In this document: in pieces, positions 9,297-18,953 of the stretch
Layout of the letters: each line of letters begins with the position of its first letter
How positions within the stretch are numbered: position 1 is the stretch's first letter
DNA from: Candidatus Cryptobacteroides onthequi
GTDB taxonomy: Bacteria > Bacteroidota > Bacteroidia > Bacteroidales > UBA932
DNA: 64,000 nt
NCBI GenBank assembly: GCA_018066125.1
Contig: JAGHSA010000050.1
Location: forward strand, 101,862-165,861
Reading direction: 5' to 3'
Program-made: the position numbers and the translations under genes
Notes under the pieces: model-generated
Database searches by the model: none
The model's input: the letters and a program-made list of their open reading frames with translations, nothing else
What the model was told of the DNA's origin: nothing

Positions 9297-10151
9297 ATGA
9301 AACGTCTGTTCTGCACCATAATGATGGCAGCTGCCGCCCTCGTGATGAAGGCACAGAATGTCACCGACCTCGTCATCTCGGAAGTGATGGTCGACAATCA
9401 CGATTCCGTCACAGACGATTTCGGCAGACATCCGGCATGGATAGAGCTGCTCAATTCATCCTGGGGAAGCGTCAATATCGGCGGCTGCTTCTGGACCGAC
9501 GACATCTCTGACCTCACGAAAAGTCCGATCCTCCGAGGGGACAGCCGCACCAGGATCGGCCCGCGGCAGGTAACTCTGTTCTACGAGGGAGGTGAGGGCG
9601 TATCCGGGGCATTCTACCTCAATTTCACCCTGAAGCCCGGATCAACCCTGTACCTTGTCAGCAGCAACGGGCGCACTGTCATAGACAGCATCCGCATACC
9701 TGGGAACCTGCCGGCAGGCAAGAGCGTAAGCAGGTATTCCACAGACGCCAGAGGCATGGTATTCGACAGGGAGGAGATATCCGACCCGTCCCCGATGGCG
9801 ATGAACGGCGCCGGTCTCGGCAAGAGCGGGGCGGAAAGCATCAGGGAACGTGACCCCCACGGATGGGTACTCACCATCACCTGCGTGACAGTGGTATTCG
9901 CTGCACTCCTGCTCCTCTTTTTCATCTACAGCCTGCTGGGCCGTTTCTTCACCGGAGGGATCTCGCCCAAGAGAGAGAAGGCTCAAACGGAAGACATGAC
10001 CCCGGAAGTCGCCGCTGCCATAGCGATGGCTCTGCACCTCCATCTCGGCGAAGAGATACATGACAGCGAGAGTTTCGTGCTTACCATGAAGCAGTCCGCC
10101 TCGGCATGGAATGACAGAAGCCTTACAATCAGAAAAAAACCACTCAAATGA
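9297..10151 (+). CDS. Lamin-tail domain fused to an OadG-type decarboxylase subunit
   Basis: 284 residues. A signal peptide (about 1-20, ending KAQ) is followed by a lamin-tail-like beta domain (about 22-125; SEVMVDN, WIELLNSS, GGCFWTDD). A linker leads to a single membrane helix (about 190-214) and a short cytoplasmic tail (EVAAAIAMALHLHLGEE) like the end of OadG/MmdD gamma subunits. Gamma subunits anchor the carboxyltransferase to the membrane pump. The gene sits between the carboxyltransferase and the biotin carrier, exactly where a gamma subunit is expected. The extra extracytoplasmic domain is unusual against the short classical OadG, and its role is unknown. It overlaps the next gene by 4 bases. 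Confidence 0.75.
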   Translation: MKRLFCTIMMAAAALVMKAQNVTDLVISEVMVDNHDSVTDDFGRHPAWIELLNSSWGSVNIGGCFWTDDISDLTKSPILRGDSRTRIGPRQVTLFYEGGEGVSGAFYLNFTLKPGSTLYLVSSNGRTVIDSIRIPGNLPAGKSVSRYSTDARGMVFDREEISDPSPMAMNGAGLGKSGAESIRERDPHGWVLTITCVTVVFAALLLLFFIYSLLGRFFTGGISPKREKAQTEDMTPEVAAAIAMALHLHLGEEIHDSESFVLTMKQSASAWNDRSLTIRKKPLK

Positions 10152-10591
10152 AAGAATACAGGTTCAAGATAAACGGAAATGAGTATAACGTCTGCATAAA
10201 CAGCATAGAAGGCACAGAAGCCGATGTGACTGTCAACGGCAGATCGTATTCCGTCGGGATGGAGAGTTCCGCGGCACAGGTTCAGCCAGCTCCAGCCGTC
10301 CATACCGCGCCTGTGGCGCAGACAGCGGCTCCTGTGCGCACCCAGGCTCCTGGCGCACCGGCAAAGGCTGCAGGCGCCGGCAGGGCTGTGACCGCTCCCC
10401 TGCCCGGAGTCATCATTGAAGTCTCTGTATCTGCTGGCCAGACCGTCAAGGCCGGTCAGAAGGTGGCTGTGCTCGAGGCCATGAAGATGGAGAACGAGAT
10501 CCAGGCACTTGAAGACGGCACCGTGACGGCAATCCATGTATCCAAGGGTGATTCCGTACTGGAAGGTGCGGATATAGTGACTATCGCATAA
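10148..10591 (+). CDS. mmdC: Biotin carboxyl carrier subunit of the decarboxylase
   Basis: 147 residues. The N-terminal third is a small folded segment, the middle (about 42-80) is a flexible Ala/Pro-rich linker, and the C-terminal 70 residues are a biotinyl domain. The biotinylated lysine is K113 in EAMKMENEI. It carries CO2 between the carboxyltransferase and the membrane pump. It overlaps the fusion gene by 4 bases and abuts the pump gene by one base, so translational coupling is likely. Confidence 0.92.
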   Translation: MKEYRFKINGNEYNVCINSIEGTEADVTVNGRSYSVGMESSAAQVQPAPAVHTAPVAQTAAPVRTQAPGAPAKAAGAGRAVTAPLPGVIIEVSVSAGQTVKAGQKVAVLEAMKMENEIQALEDGTVTAIHVSKGDSVLEGADIVTIA

Positions 10592-11733
10592 TGGAAAACA
10601 TCATCGACAGCCTCCTCCAGTTCTGGCAGTTCACCGGCTTCGCCAACATGACATGGCAGCATATAGTGATGATCTGCATAGGCATCATCTTCATCACTCT
10701 GGGCATAGTCAAGGAATGGGAACCGCTCCTGCTCGTCCCGATAGGGTTCGGCATCATCATAGGAAACATCCCCATGTTCCCGGGAATGAACATTGGCATC
10801 TACGAAGACGGATCCGTCCTGAACATCCTCTATCAGGGCGTCAGACAGGGCTGGTATCCGCCTCTGATATTCCTGGGCATAGGAGCCATGACCGACTTTT
10901 CTGCCCTGATATCACAGCCGAGGCTTATGCTCATCGGGGCTGCGGCACAGACAGGTATTTTCGGTGCATACCTCCTCGCCCTCGCCTTCGGCTTCGCGCC
11001 GAACGAAGCAGGTGCCATAGGCATCATCGGAGGAGCTGACGGTCCTACCGCCATCTTCCTCTCATCCAAACTGGCTCCTGACCTGATGGGAGCGATCGCA
11101 GTCTGCGCGTACTCATACATGGCTCTCGTGCCTGTCATACAGCGCCCCATCATGCTCATGCTGACCACCAGGAAAGAGCGTATGATCAAGATGCCGAAGC
11201 CGCGCCAGGTGAGCCAGAAGGAAAAGATCATCTTCCCTGTCGTGGGATTCATACTCACAGCTTTCATAGTACCGTCAGGACTCCCTCTGCTCGGAATGCT
11301 GTTCTTCGGCAACCTCCTCAAGGAAAGCGGCGTCACCAGACGCCTCGCAGAGACGGCCAGAGGACCGCTCGTGGATGTGGTCACCATACTGATAGGACTC
11401 ACTGTGGGCGCATCCACACAGGCGGACAGGTTCCTCACTCTGGACTCGGTGAAGATATTCGGCCTCGGACTTCTGTCCTTCATCATCGCGACCACGTCCG
11501 GAGTATTGTTTGTGAAAGTATGGAATCTCTTCCTCAGGGATGGTCACAAGATCAACCCTCTCATAGGAAATGCCGGCGTGTCAGCCGTGCCAGACAGCGC
11601 CCGCGTTTCAGAAACAGTCGGAAGGGAGGCAGATCCGGGCAATCATCTGCTCATGCAGGCCATGGCTCCGAACGTGGCGGGAGTAATAGGATCGGCGGTG
11701 GCTGCCGGAATTCTCCTCGGCTTTCTCGGATAG
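10591..11733 (+). CDS. mmdB: Sodium-pumping decarboxylase beta subunit
   Basis: 380 residues, mostly membrane helices, matching the OadB/MmdB/GcdB family. Family segments include EDGSVLN near the N-terminus, GAMTDFSALI, GIIGGADGPTAIF with the conserved Asp used in sodium transport, and GNAGVSAVPDSARV near the end. It decarboxylates carboxybiotin and exports sodium ions. It is the last gene of the decarboxylase operon, with a terminator hairpin about 40 bases after the stop. Confidence 0.93.
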   Translation: MENIIDSLLQFWQFTGFANMTWQHIVMICIGIIFITLGIVKEWEPLLLVPIGFGIIIGNIPMFPGMNIGIYEDGSVLNILYQGVRQGWYPPLIFLGIGAMTDFSALISQPRLMLIGAAAQTGIFGAYLLALAFGFAPNEAGAIGIIGGADGPTAIFLSSKLAPDLMGAIAVCAYSYMALVPVIQRPIMLMLTTRKERMIKMPKPRQVSQKEKIIFPVVGFILTAFIVPSGLPLLGMLFFGNLLKESGVTRRLAETARGPLVDVVTILIGLTVGASTQADRFLTLDSVKIFGLGLLSFIIATTSGVLFVKVWNLFLRDGHKINPLIGNAGVSAVPDSARVSETVGREADPGNHLLMQAMAPNVAGVIGSAVAAGILLGFLG

Positions 11734-11775
11734 CCATAGACAACACTTATCGCCGGATATCGACCGGCAGAAAAC

Positions 11776-11808
11776 AGCCTGTCAGGACACTGTCAGGCTT
11801 GCTTTTTT
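11776..11808 (+). terminator. Terminator after the decarboxylase operon
   Basis: AGCCTG (11776-11781) pairs with CAGGCT (11794-11799), with a further CAG/CTG pairing inside, followed by TTGCTTTTTT. It separates the decarboxylase operon from the V-ATPase promoter. Confidence 0.65.
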
Positions 11809-11820
11809 ACTATCACGTTA

Positions 11821-11851
11821 TTGACAATTTACAACAGATTGGTTATCTTTA
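11821..11851 (+). promoter_or_regulatory. Promoter of the V-type ATPase operon
   Basis: TTG at 11821-11823, a 20-base spacer, then TATCTTTA at 11844-11851, one base off TAnnTTTG. It lies between the decarboxylase terminator and the subunit E start. Confidence 0.55.
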
Positions 11852-11872
11852 CCCAAATAGATATCAGAAATT

Positions 11873-12478
11873 ATGGACAATAAACTTCAGGAACTTACCG
11901 AGAGACTGTACAACGAAGGCCTCTCAAAAGGCAAGGAAGAGGGCGCACAGATTCTTGAGAATGCAAAGAAGGAAGCGGCAGCCATCATAGCAGCAGCAAG
12001 AGAAGAAGCAAAGGCAGTGGCAGAAGCCGCAGCGAAGGCTGCAGATGACCTCCGGGCAAAGGCTGAGTCGGACATCCGCATGGCTTCGGCACAGAGCCTT
12101 CAGGCCACCAGGAAGGATATCGAGAACATACTCGTCGGCAATATCGCCGGACCGAAGGTTGACGCGGCTCTCGCTTCACCTGACTTCATCAAGGAGATCA
12201 TCAGGACAGTTGCACAGAAATTCAGCGCAGATCAGATGTCCGATCTCGAGATGATTCTCCCCGAGTCGCTCAGGAGCCAGCTTGAGCCTTTCGTATCCGG
12301 AGAGCTTGCAGAGGCCATAGGACATGAGGTCAAGGCAGACTTCTCCAAGAAGATCGCCGGCGGCTTCACCATCGGCCCCAAGGACGGAGGTTATTTCATC
12401 AGTCTCACCGATGAGACATTCAAGGACCTCATCTGCGAGTATCTGAGACCTGTCACCAAGAAACTCCTCTTTGGATGA
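11873..12478 (+). CDS. atpE: V-type ATP synthase subunit E
   Basis: 201 residues. The first 70 are a long alanine/glutamate-rich coiled coil (for example AKKEAAAIIAAAREEAKAVA), followed by a compact C-terminal domain, as in peripheral-stalk subunit E of V/A-type ATPases. It would link the catalytic head to the membrane subunit I. No separate subunit G gene, its usual stalk partner, is seen in the operon. It opens the operon and overlaps the DUF2764 gene by 4 bases. Confidence 0.82.
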   Translation: MDNKLQELTERLYNEGLSKGKEEGAQILENAKKEAAAIIAAAREEAKAVAEAAAKAADDLRAKAESDIRMASAQSLQATRKDIENILVGNIAGPKVDAALASPDFIKEIIRTVAQKFSADQMSDLEMILPESLRSQLEPFVSGELAEAIGHEVKADFSKKIAGGFTIGPKDGGYFISLTDETFKDLICEYLRPVTKKLLFG

Positions 12479-13080
12479 ACAATTACACATACATAGTCAG
12501 CAGCCTGCCAGTCATCGTCAGAGACAGGGTCTCAGCGGACGACATCAGGACAGATGCCGTCATCGAGGAGATCCGGAGCCAGCTCTCCGCCTCTGACTGC
12601 GCAGTCCTGGACTTCACTCTCGGGGGCTTCGATCCTGACAGTCTCTGCGAAGATTTCTACAGGAAGGCGGCAGCCTCACCTGTCCGCTTCGTAAGGGAAT
12701 ACTTCGGCTTCGACCTCAACCTGAGAAACGCCAAGACACGTTATCTCAACACATCACTGGGCAAGCCGTCGGCACAGGACACCATCGTCCTCGACGGGAA
12801 TGAGGATGGAGAATTTGAAGAGGAGAAGGAAGTCGACGCCATCCTGAACGGGAAAGACATCCTTGCCAGAGAGAGAGGCATCGACGACCTCTACTGGCAG
12901 AAGATCGAGGACATCACGACATTCGACTACTTCGATCTGGATGTCATACTCGGATTCGTGGCCAGACTCAAGATTGTGGACAGATGGCTCAGACTTGATG
13001 AAGAGGCGGGACGCGAATACTTCCGCTCTCTCGTCTCACAGGTACGCTCCACCTTCAAGGGAGTCGAATATTCAGAATAA
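12475..13080 (+). CDS. DUF2764 protein of the V-ATPase operon
   Basis: 201 residues that I recognise as DUF2764, a family that travels with V-type ATPases in Bacteroidota and spirochaetes. The protein is mostly acidic and helical, with an EDGEFEEEKEVD insert and conserved aromatic/Arg segments (VREYFGFDLNLRNAKTRYLN in the middle). Its position between E and A is where a subunit C gene often lies in other operons, and no recognisable C gene is present. The idea that DUF2764 takes the place of C (the funnel between rotor shaft and K ring) is inference. It overlaps subunit E by 4 bases. Confidence 0.72.
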   Translation: MNNYTYIVSSLPVIVRDRVSADDIRTDAVIEEIRSQLSASDCAVLDFTLGGFDPDSLCEDFYRKAAASPVRFVREYFGFDLNLRNAKTRYLNTSLGKPSAQDTIVLDGNEDGEFEEEKEVDAILNGKDILARERGIDDLYWQKIEDITTFDYFDLDVILGFVARLKIVDRWLRLDEEAGREYFRSLVSQVRSTFKGVEYSE

Positions 13081-13095
13081 ACAAAAGCAACAGAT

Positions 13096-14850
13096 ATGAA
13101 AAGTACAGGAAAGGTCATCGGCATCGTTTCGAACCTTGTGACAGTACAGACCTTCGGACCTGTGGCGGAGAACGAGCTCTGCTTCATCTCAGTCGGTGAC
13201 ACCAGGCTGCTCGCCGAGGTCATCAAGGTCAGTGCAGGCAAGGCTTCAGTCCAGGTATTCGAAAGTACCCGAGGCCTCAAGAACGGCGACAACGTCGAAT
13301 TCGAGGGAAGGATGCTTGAGGCCACACTCGGCCCGGGCATACTCTCAAGCACCTACGACGGTCTTCAGAACGACCTCACGACCATGCACGGAGTATTCCT
13401 CCAGAGAGGAGAATACACCGACCCTATCAACCGTGAGAAGCTCTGGGATTTCGAGCCGCTCGCAAAGCCGGGCGACAAGGTAGCCGCAGCCGACTGGCTC
13501 GGAGAGGTCAAGGAGGGATGGCTCCCTCACAAGATCATGGTGCCATTCTCATTCAAGGGTGAATACACCGTCAAGAGCATCATTGACGCCGGAAGCTACA
13601 ATGTCGACACCGTCATCGCGACACTCACCGACGAATCAGGCGAGGATGTCCCTGTCACCATGACACAGAAGTGGCCTGTCAAGGTTGCCATCAAGAGCTA
13701 CAGGGAGAAGCCGAGGCCATCCAGGATCATGGAGACCGGAGTCCGCGTGATCGACACATTCAACCCTATCGCCGAAGGTGGAACCGGATTCATCCCGGGA
13801 CCTTTCGGCTGCGGCAAGACTGTCCTTCAGCACGCCATCGCAAAGCAGGGTGAAGCCGACGTGATAGTCATGGCGGCGTGCGGAGAGCGCGCAAACGAGG
13901 TCGTGGAGATCTTCACCGAGTTCCCGGAGCTCATCGACGCACATACCGGACGCTCGCTCATGGAGCGTACCACCATCATATGCAACACCTCCAACATGCC
14001 TGTGGCTGCCCGCGAGGCATCTGTATACACCGCAATGACCATCTGCGAGTACTACCGCGCCATGGGACTGAGGTGCCTGCTTCTCGCCGACTCCACATCG
14101 AGATGGGCACAGGCTCTCCGAGAGATGTCCAACCGCATGGAAGAGCTTCCGGGCGCAGACGCATTCCCTGTGGACCTGTCGGCCATCATCTCCAACTTCT
14201 ATGCCCGCGCCGGCATGGTGGTCCTCAACAACGGCAAGACAGGAGCTGTCACCTTCATCGGTACGGTATCCCCTGCCGGAGGCAACCTCAAGGAGCCTGT
14301 AACCGAATCCACAAAGAAGGCGGCGCGCTGCTTCTATGCCCTCGAGCAGAACAGAGCCGACCAGAAGAGATATCCTGCCGTAAATCCTATCGATTCATAC
14401 TCAAAATACCTCGAGTATCCTGAGATCAGGGAATTCCTTGACGAGTCCGTGGAGAAGGGATGGACAGAGAAGGTCGCAAAGGCGAAGAACCTTGTCAGAA
14501 GAGGCCGCGAGGCACACGAGCAGATCAACATCCTCGGCGATGACGGTGTGCCTATGGGATACCATGAGACTTTCTGGAAATCAGAGCTCATCGACTTCGT
14601 CATCCTGCAGCAGGACGCATTCGACGCGATCGACTGCAACACCCCGATCGAGAGGCAGATGTACATGCTGAATCTGGTACTTGATATCTGCGACCACAGA
14701 TTCAGCTTCGACGACTACGAAGAGTGCCGTACATTCTTCAAGAACCTCATCAACATGCTCAAGCAGATGAACTACACGGAGTTCAAGTCAGAGAAATTCA
14801 ACACATATCTCAGCGAGATACAAAATCTTCTTCAGGAAAATGGCGAATAA
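13096..14850 (+). CDS. atpA: V-type ATP synthase catalytic subunit A
   Basis: 584 residues, the usual length. Walker A is GPFGCGKTV starting at residue 235, and the catalytic segment GERANEVVEIF and arginine-rich LADSTSRWAQALREMS follow. The long non-homologous insert typical of subunit A lies before Walker A. It hydrolyses or makes ATP in the head of the rotary complex. It overlaps subunit B by 11 bases. Confidence 0.96.
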   Translation: MKSTGKVIGIVSNLVTVQTFGPVAENELCFISVGDTRLLAEVIKVSAGKASVQVFESTRGLKNGDNVEFEGRMLEATLGPGILSSTYDGLQNDLTTMHGVFLQRGEYTDPINREKLWDFEPLAKPGDKVAAADWLGEVKEGWLPHKIMVPFSFKGEYTVKSIIDAGSYNVDTVIATLTDESGEDVPVTMTQKWPVKVAIKSYREKPRPSRIMETGVRVIDTFNPIAEGGTGFIPGPFGCGKTVLQHAIAKQGEADVIVMAACGERANEVVEIFTEFPELIDAHTGRSLMERTTIICNTSNMPVAAREASVYTAMTICEYYRAMGLRCLLLADSTSRWAQALREMSNRMEELPGADAFPVDLSAIISNFYARAGMVVLNNGKTGAVTFIGTVSPAGGNLKEPVTESTKKAARCFYALEQNRADQKRYPAVNPIDSYSKYLEYPEIREFLDESVEKGWTEKVAKAKNLVRRGREAHEQINILGDDGVPMGYHETFWKSELIDFVILQQDAFDAIDCNTPIERQMYMLNLVLDICDHRFSFDDYEECRTFFKNLINMLKQMNYTEFKSEKFNTYLSEIQNLLQENGE

Positions 14851-16165
14851 AGCATATCAAAGAGTCTACACACAGCTGGAAGCCATCACAAAGGCTACAG
14901 TGACACTCAAGGCGCAGGGCGTAGCGAATGACGAGCTCGCAGTCGTGCACGGAAGGCTCGCACAGGTCGTCAAGACCAAGGGCGACATGGTCACACTCCA
15001 GGTCTTCTCCGGTACTGAAGGCATCCCTACCGACGCTGAGGTCACATTCCTTGGCAACCCTCCAGTTCTCAAGGTGGGAGAAGGTCTGTCCGGACGCTTC
15101 TTCAACGCTTTCGGAAACCCTATCGACGGCGGCCCGGAAGTGGATGGCGAAGAGAGACAGATCGGAGGTCCTTCCGTGAACCCTTACAAGAGACGCCAGC
15201 CGAGCCAGCTCATCCCTACCGGCATTGCGGGCATCGACCTCAACAACACCCTCGTGTCCGGGCAGAAGATTCCGTTCTTCGCAGACCCTGACCAGCCATA
15301 CAACCAGGTGATGGCTGATGTGGCCCTCAGAGCCGATGTCGACAAGATCATTCTCGGAGGCATGGGTCTCACCAATGACGATTATCTCTTCTTCCGCCAC
15401 TCGTTCGAGAGCGCAGGAGCCCTCGACAAGATTGTCAGCTTCGTGAACACCACAGAGGAGCCTCCTGTAGAGCGTCTCCTCATCCCTGACATGGCACTCA
15501 CCGCAGCGGAATACTTCGCAGTGGACAAGAATGAGAAGGTACTCGTGCTCCTGACCGACATGACACTCTACGCCGATGCGCTGAGTATCGTATCCAACCG
15601 CATGGACCAGATCCCTTCAAAGGACTCGATGCCGGGTTCGCTCTACTCTGACCTTGCAAAGATCTACGAGAAGGCGGTGCAGCTTCCTGACGGAGGTTCC
15701 ATCACCATCATAGCGGTCACCACCCTCAACGACGGCGACATCACCCACGCCATCCCTGACAACACCGGATACATCACCGAAGGACAGCTGTTCCTCCGCG
15801 CTGATTCCGACACAGGAAAGGTCATCATCGATCCGTTCAGGTCACTGAGCCGACTCAAGCAGCTTGTGCAGGGAAAGAAGACCCGCGAGGACCACTCACA
15901 GGTGATGAATGCAGGTGTACGTCTCTATGCCGACGCGCAGAACGCCAAGACCAAGCTTGAAAACGGTTTCGATCTGAGCGACTATGACCTCAGGTGCCTC
16001 GATTATGCAAAGGACTATGCCGTGAAGCTTCTTTCCATCGATGTCAACATCTCGATTGAAGAGATGCTCGACACGGCGTGGAAACTCTTCGCAAAGCATT
16101 TCAGCAAGGCAGAGACCAACATCAAACAGGCAATGATAGACAAATACTGGCCAAATGGCGATTAA
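14840..16165 (+). CDS. atpB: V-type ATP synthase subunit B
   Basis: 441 residues. This is the non-catalytic partner of subunit A: the family fold is clear (GRFFNAFGNPIDGGP, PTGIAGIDLNNTLVSGQK, DMTLYADALS, GSLYSDLAKIYE) but the Walker A lysine loop is absent, as is normal for B. The start overlaps the end of the A gene and the end overlaps the D gene by 11 bases. Confidence 0.95.
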   Translation: MANKAYQRVYTQLEAITKATVTLKAQGVANDELAVVHGRLAQVVKTKGDMVTLQVFSGTEGIPTDAEVTFLGNPPVLKVGEGLSGRFFNAFGNPIDGGPEVDGEERQIGGPSVNPYKRRQPSQLIPTGIAGIDLNNTLVSGQKIPFFADPDQPYNQVMADVALRADVDKIILGGMGLTNDDYLFFRHSFESAGALDKIVSFVNTTEEPPVERLLIPDMALTAAEYFAVDKNEKVLVLLTDMTLYADALSIVSNRMDQIPSKDSMPGSLYSDLAKIYEKAVQLPDGGSITIIAVTTLNDGDITHAIPDNTGYITEGQLFLRADSDTGKVIIDPFRSLSRLKQLVQGKKTREDHSQVMNAGVRLYADAQNAKTKLENGFDLSDYDLRCLDYAKDYAVKLLSIDVNISIEEMLDTAWKLFAKHFSKAETNIKQAMIDKYWPNGD

Positions 16166-16763
16166 GTTCCAATACAACAAGACATCACTCAATCAGCTCG
16201 GCAAACAGCTGAAGGTGAGGAAGAACGCACTCCCTACGCTCAAGAACAAGGAGTCCGCTCTCCGCATCAGCGTGCAGGTGGCCAAGGCTGAGTCAGAGAG
16301 GCTGAAGACGGAGCTGGAAGAAGCCATACGGAAGTATGACTATCTGGCAGCGCTATGGAATGAGTTCGAACCCGGGCTCATCAGCATCACTGATGTCGAT
16401 CTCAAGACCGTCAAGGTGGCCGGCGTGAAGACGCCGCACCTCGAAAGGATCCACTACGAGATCAAGCCGTTCAATGCCTTCGCAAAGCCTGCATGGTATG
16501 CTGACGGCGTCAGCATCCTGAAGGAACTCACCAGGCTCGGCATCGAGTCCGAGGTATATGAGTACAAGAAAAAGCTTCTGGACTGGCAGAGAAAGAAGAC
16601 CACTCAGAAGGTCAACCTCTACGAGAAGGTTCAGATACCGGGATACCAGGAAGCGATAAGAAAGATCAAGCGGTACATGGAAGATGAGGAGAATCTCTCC
16701 AAGGCATCATCCAAGATCGTGAAGGAACGCCATGCGGCAGAAGAAGAGGAGGAAAGCGTATGA
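16155..16763 (+). CDS. atpD: V-type ATP synthase subunit D
   Basis: 202 residues with long helices at both ends and the family start (YNKTSLNQLGKQLKVRKNALPTL in part). Subunit D is the central rotor shaft. The lysine-rich second half (EYKKKLLDWQRKKTTQKVNLYEKVQ in parts) forms the return helix. It overlaps B upstream by 11 bases and I downstream by 4 bases. The usual shaft partner F is not present next to it. Confidence 0.92.
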   Translation: MAIKFQYNKTSLNQLGKQLKVRKNALPTLKNKESALRISVQVAKAESERLKTELEEAIRKYDYLAALWNEFEPGLISITDVDLKTVKVAGVKTPHLERIHYEIKPFNAFAKPAWYADGVSILKELTRLGIESEVYEYKKKLLDWQRKKTTQKVNLYEKVQIPGYQEAIRKIKRYMEDEENLSKASSKIVKERHAAEEEEESV

Positions 16764-18496
16764 TCGAGAAAATGAACAAGTACTCCTTCATCCTGCTCAA
16801 GGATGACACACAGTCTTTCCTCGAAAAGCTTCAGGGAATCGGGCTGATGGACATCAAGCGCTCGTCAAAGGCCGTGGACGAGAAGTCATCGGAAATGATA
16901 CGTGAGGCTGAAGAGCTGCGTACATACATCGGCTGGCTCAAGTCCGGGGACTTCACGAAAGACCCTGCATATGCAGACATCCTGGCAAGACATGCTGCAA
17001 AATCCGCTGAAATCGCAGCCAGGGAGCCATGGGGTGAGTTCGACAGAACTGTGATCGACCGCCTCGAGGCTGCCGGATACAAGACAAGATTCTACTGCGT
17101 CCCTTCAAAGAAATTTGAAGAGGGCTGGTCTTCGATCTGCCCTCTCCAGGTTGTACGCAACGACGGCAGAAACGTCTGGTTCGTGACAGTGACAGGCGAA
17201 GGTGACGCCTCCGTCCCTGCAGCAGAGTGCGACTCCCCTTCAGGATCCGCTGAACAGTCCAGGAAGGAACTTGCCGGGATACAGATGGAACTCGATGCGA
17301 GAGAAAGCGAGCTGAAGGAGATACAGAAGTCTGTCCCACAGCTTGAAAGGGAATACAGACAGAAACTCAGCCTGGCAGAGCTTTACCTCGCCGGTGCCAC
17401 AAGGGAAAGCGCAGCGGCCGACACCGTCGACGTGATGACGGGATTCGCACCCGTGGAGAACGAGGCGGAAATCGACCGTGAGCTGGACGCCATGGGAACA
17501 TTCTACCTCAAGGAGGCCGCCCGGACGACAGACAAGCCTCCGATCAAGCTGCGCAACAACAGTTTCGTGAAGATGTTCGAGCTATTCACAGACATGTATG
17601 GCAGGCCTGAGTACGACGGCTTCGACCCGACCCCGTACATTTCCATATTCTTCCTGCTGTTCTTTGCCATGTGCATGGGCGACTGCGGATATGGATTGGT
17701 ACTCATTGCAGCGGGATTCCTTCTGAAGAAAGTCAAGAGCTTTGCCGACATCTCACCTCTGGTGGTGACTCTCGGCATAGGAACGACCGTCATAGGATTC
17801 TTCTTCCACACATTCTTCTCTGTGGACATGACATCATGGTCCATCATCCCGGATGGTGTGAAGTCGCTGATGGTACCTGCGAAGATTGCCGGATACGACG
17901 GCACGATGGTGGTTGCCATTGCGGTGGGTATCATACACCTCTGCCTTGCCATGATAGTGAAGACCGTCTATGCCACCAGAAACAAGGGCATTCTCAACTC
18001 CCTCAGCATCTGGGGATGGACCGTCCTCATAGTGGGAGGCACCGTCACGGGTGCAGTGGCGCTTGCCGGAGTGATAGACTCGGGAATCACCAAGATCATC
18101 GTGGTGGCGCTCGGAATCGCCTCGGCGGCATGCATCTTCCTCCTCAATGATCTCAAGCGCAACCCACTGATCAACATCGGAGCCGGCCTCTGGGAGACTT
18201 ACAACACTGCGACCGGTCTGCTGGGCGATGTGCTCAGCTACCTGAGAATCTATGCACTCGGTCTTGCCGGATGCATGCTCGGCTTCGCATTCAACGACCT
18301 GGCCAGGATGGCACTCGGAGACGGAGGTTTCGGATGGATACCGTTCGTGCTCATCGTGCTCATCGGCCATACGCTCAATCTCGCCATGGCGGCGCTCGGA
18401 GCATTCGTCCACCCGCTCCGACTCAACTTCCTCGAGTTCTTCAAGAACTCAGGATATGAGGGAACAGGACACAGATACAATCCATTGAAAAAATAG
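16760..18496 (+). CDS. atpI: V-type ATP synthase subunit I
   Basis: 578 residues. The N-terminal half is cytoplasmic with helical hairpins (about 1-280), and the C-terminal half has about seven membrane helices from residue 295 (ISIFFLLFFAMCMGDCGYG). The conserved GDVLSYLRIYALGLAG helix holds the arginine that faces the K ring, and a second family segment is GHTLNLAMAALGAFVHPLRL. It forms the ion path and anchors the stator. The length is a little below the usual 600-650. It overlaps D by 4 bases. Confidence 0.93.
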   Translation: MIEKMNKYSFILLKDDTQSFLEKLQGIGLMDIKRSSKAVDEKSSEMIREAEELRTYIGWLKSGDFTKDPAYADILARHAAKSAEIAAREPWGEFDRTVIDRLEAAGYKTRFYCVPSKKFEEGWSSICPLQVVRNDGRNVWFVTVTGEGDASVPAAECDSPSGSAEQSRKELAGIQMELDARESELKEIQKSVPQLEREYRQKLSLAELYLAGATRESAAADTVDVMTGFAPVENEAEIDRELDAMGTFYLKEAARTTDKPPIKLRNNSFVKMFELFTDMYGRPEYDGFDPTPYISIFFLLFFAMCMGDCGYGLVLIAAGFLLKKVKSFADISPLVVTLGIGTTVIGFFFHTFFSVDMTSWSIIPDGVKSLMVPAKIAGYDGTMVVAIAVGIIHLCLAMIVKTVYATRNKGILNSLSIWGWTVLIVGGTVTGAVALAGVIDSGITKIIVVALGIASAACIFLLNDLKRNPLINIGAGLWETYNTATGLLGDVLSYLRIYALGLAGCMLGFAFNDLARMALGDGGFGWIPFVLIVLIGHTLNLAMAALGAFVHPLRLNFLEFFKNSGYEGTGHRYNPLKK

Positions 18497-18499
18497 TAA

Positions 18500-18949
<450 letters not shown>

Positions 18950-18953
18950 GCTT

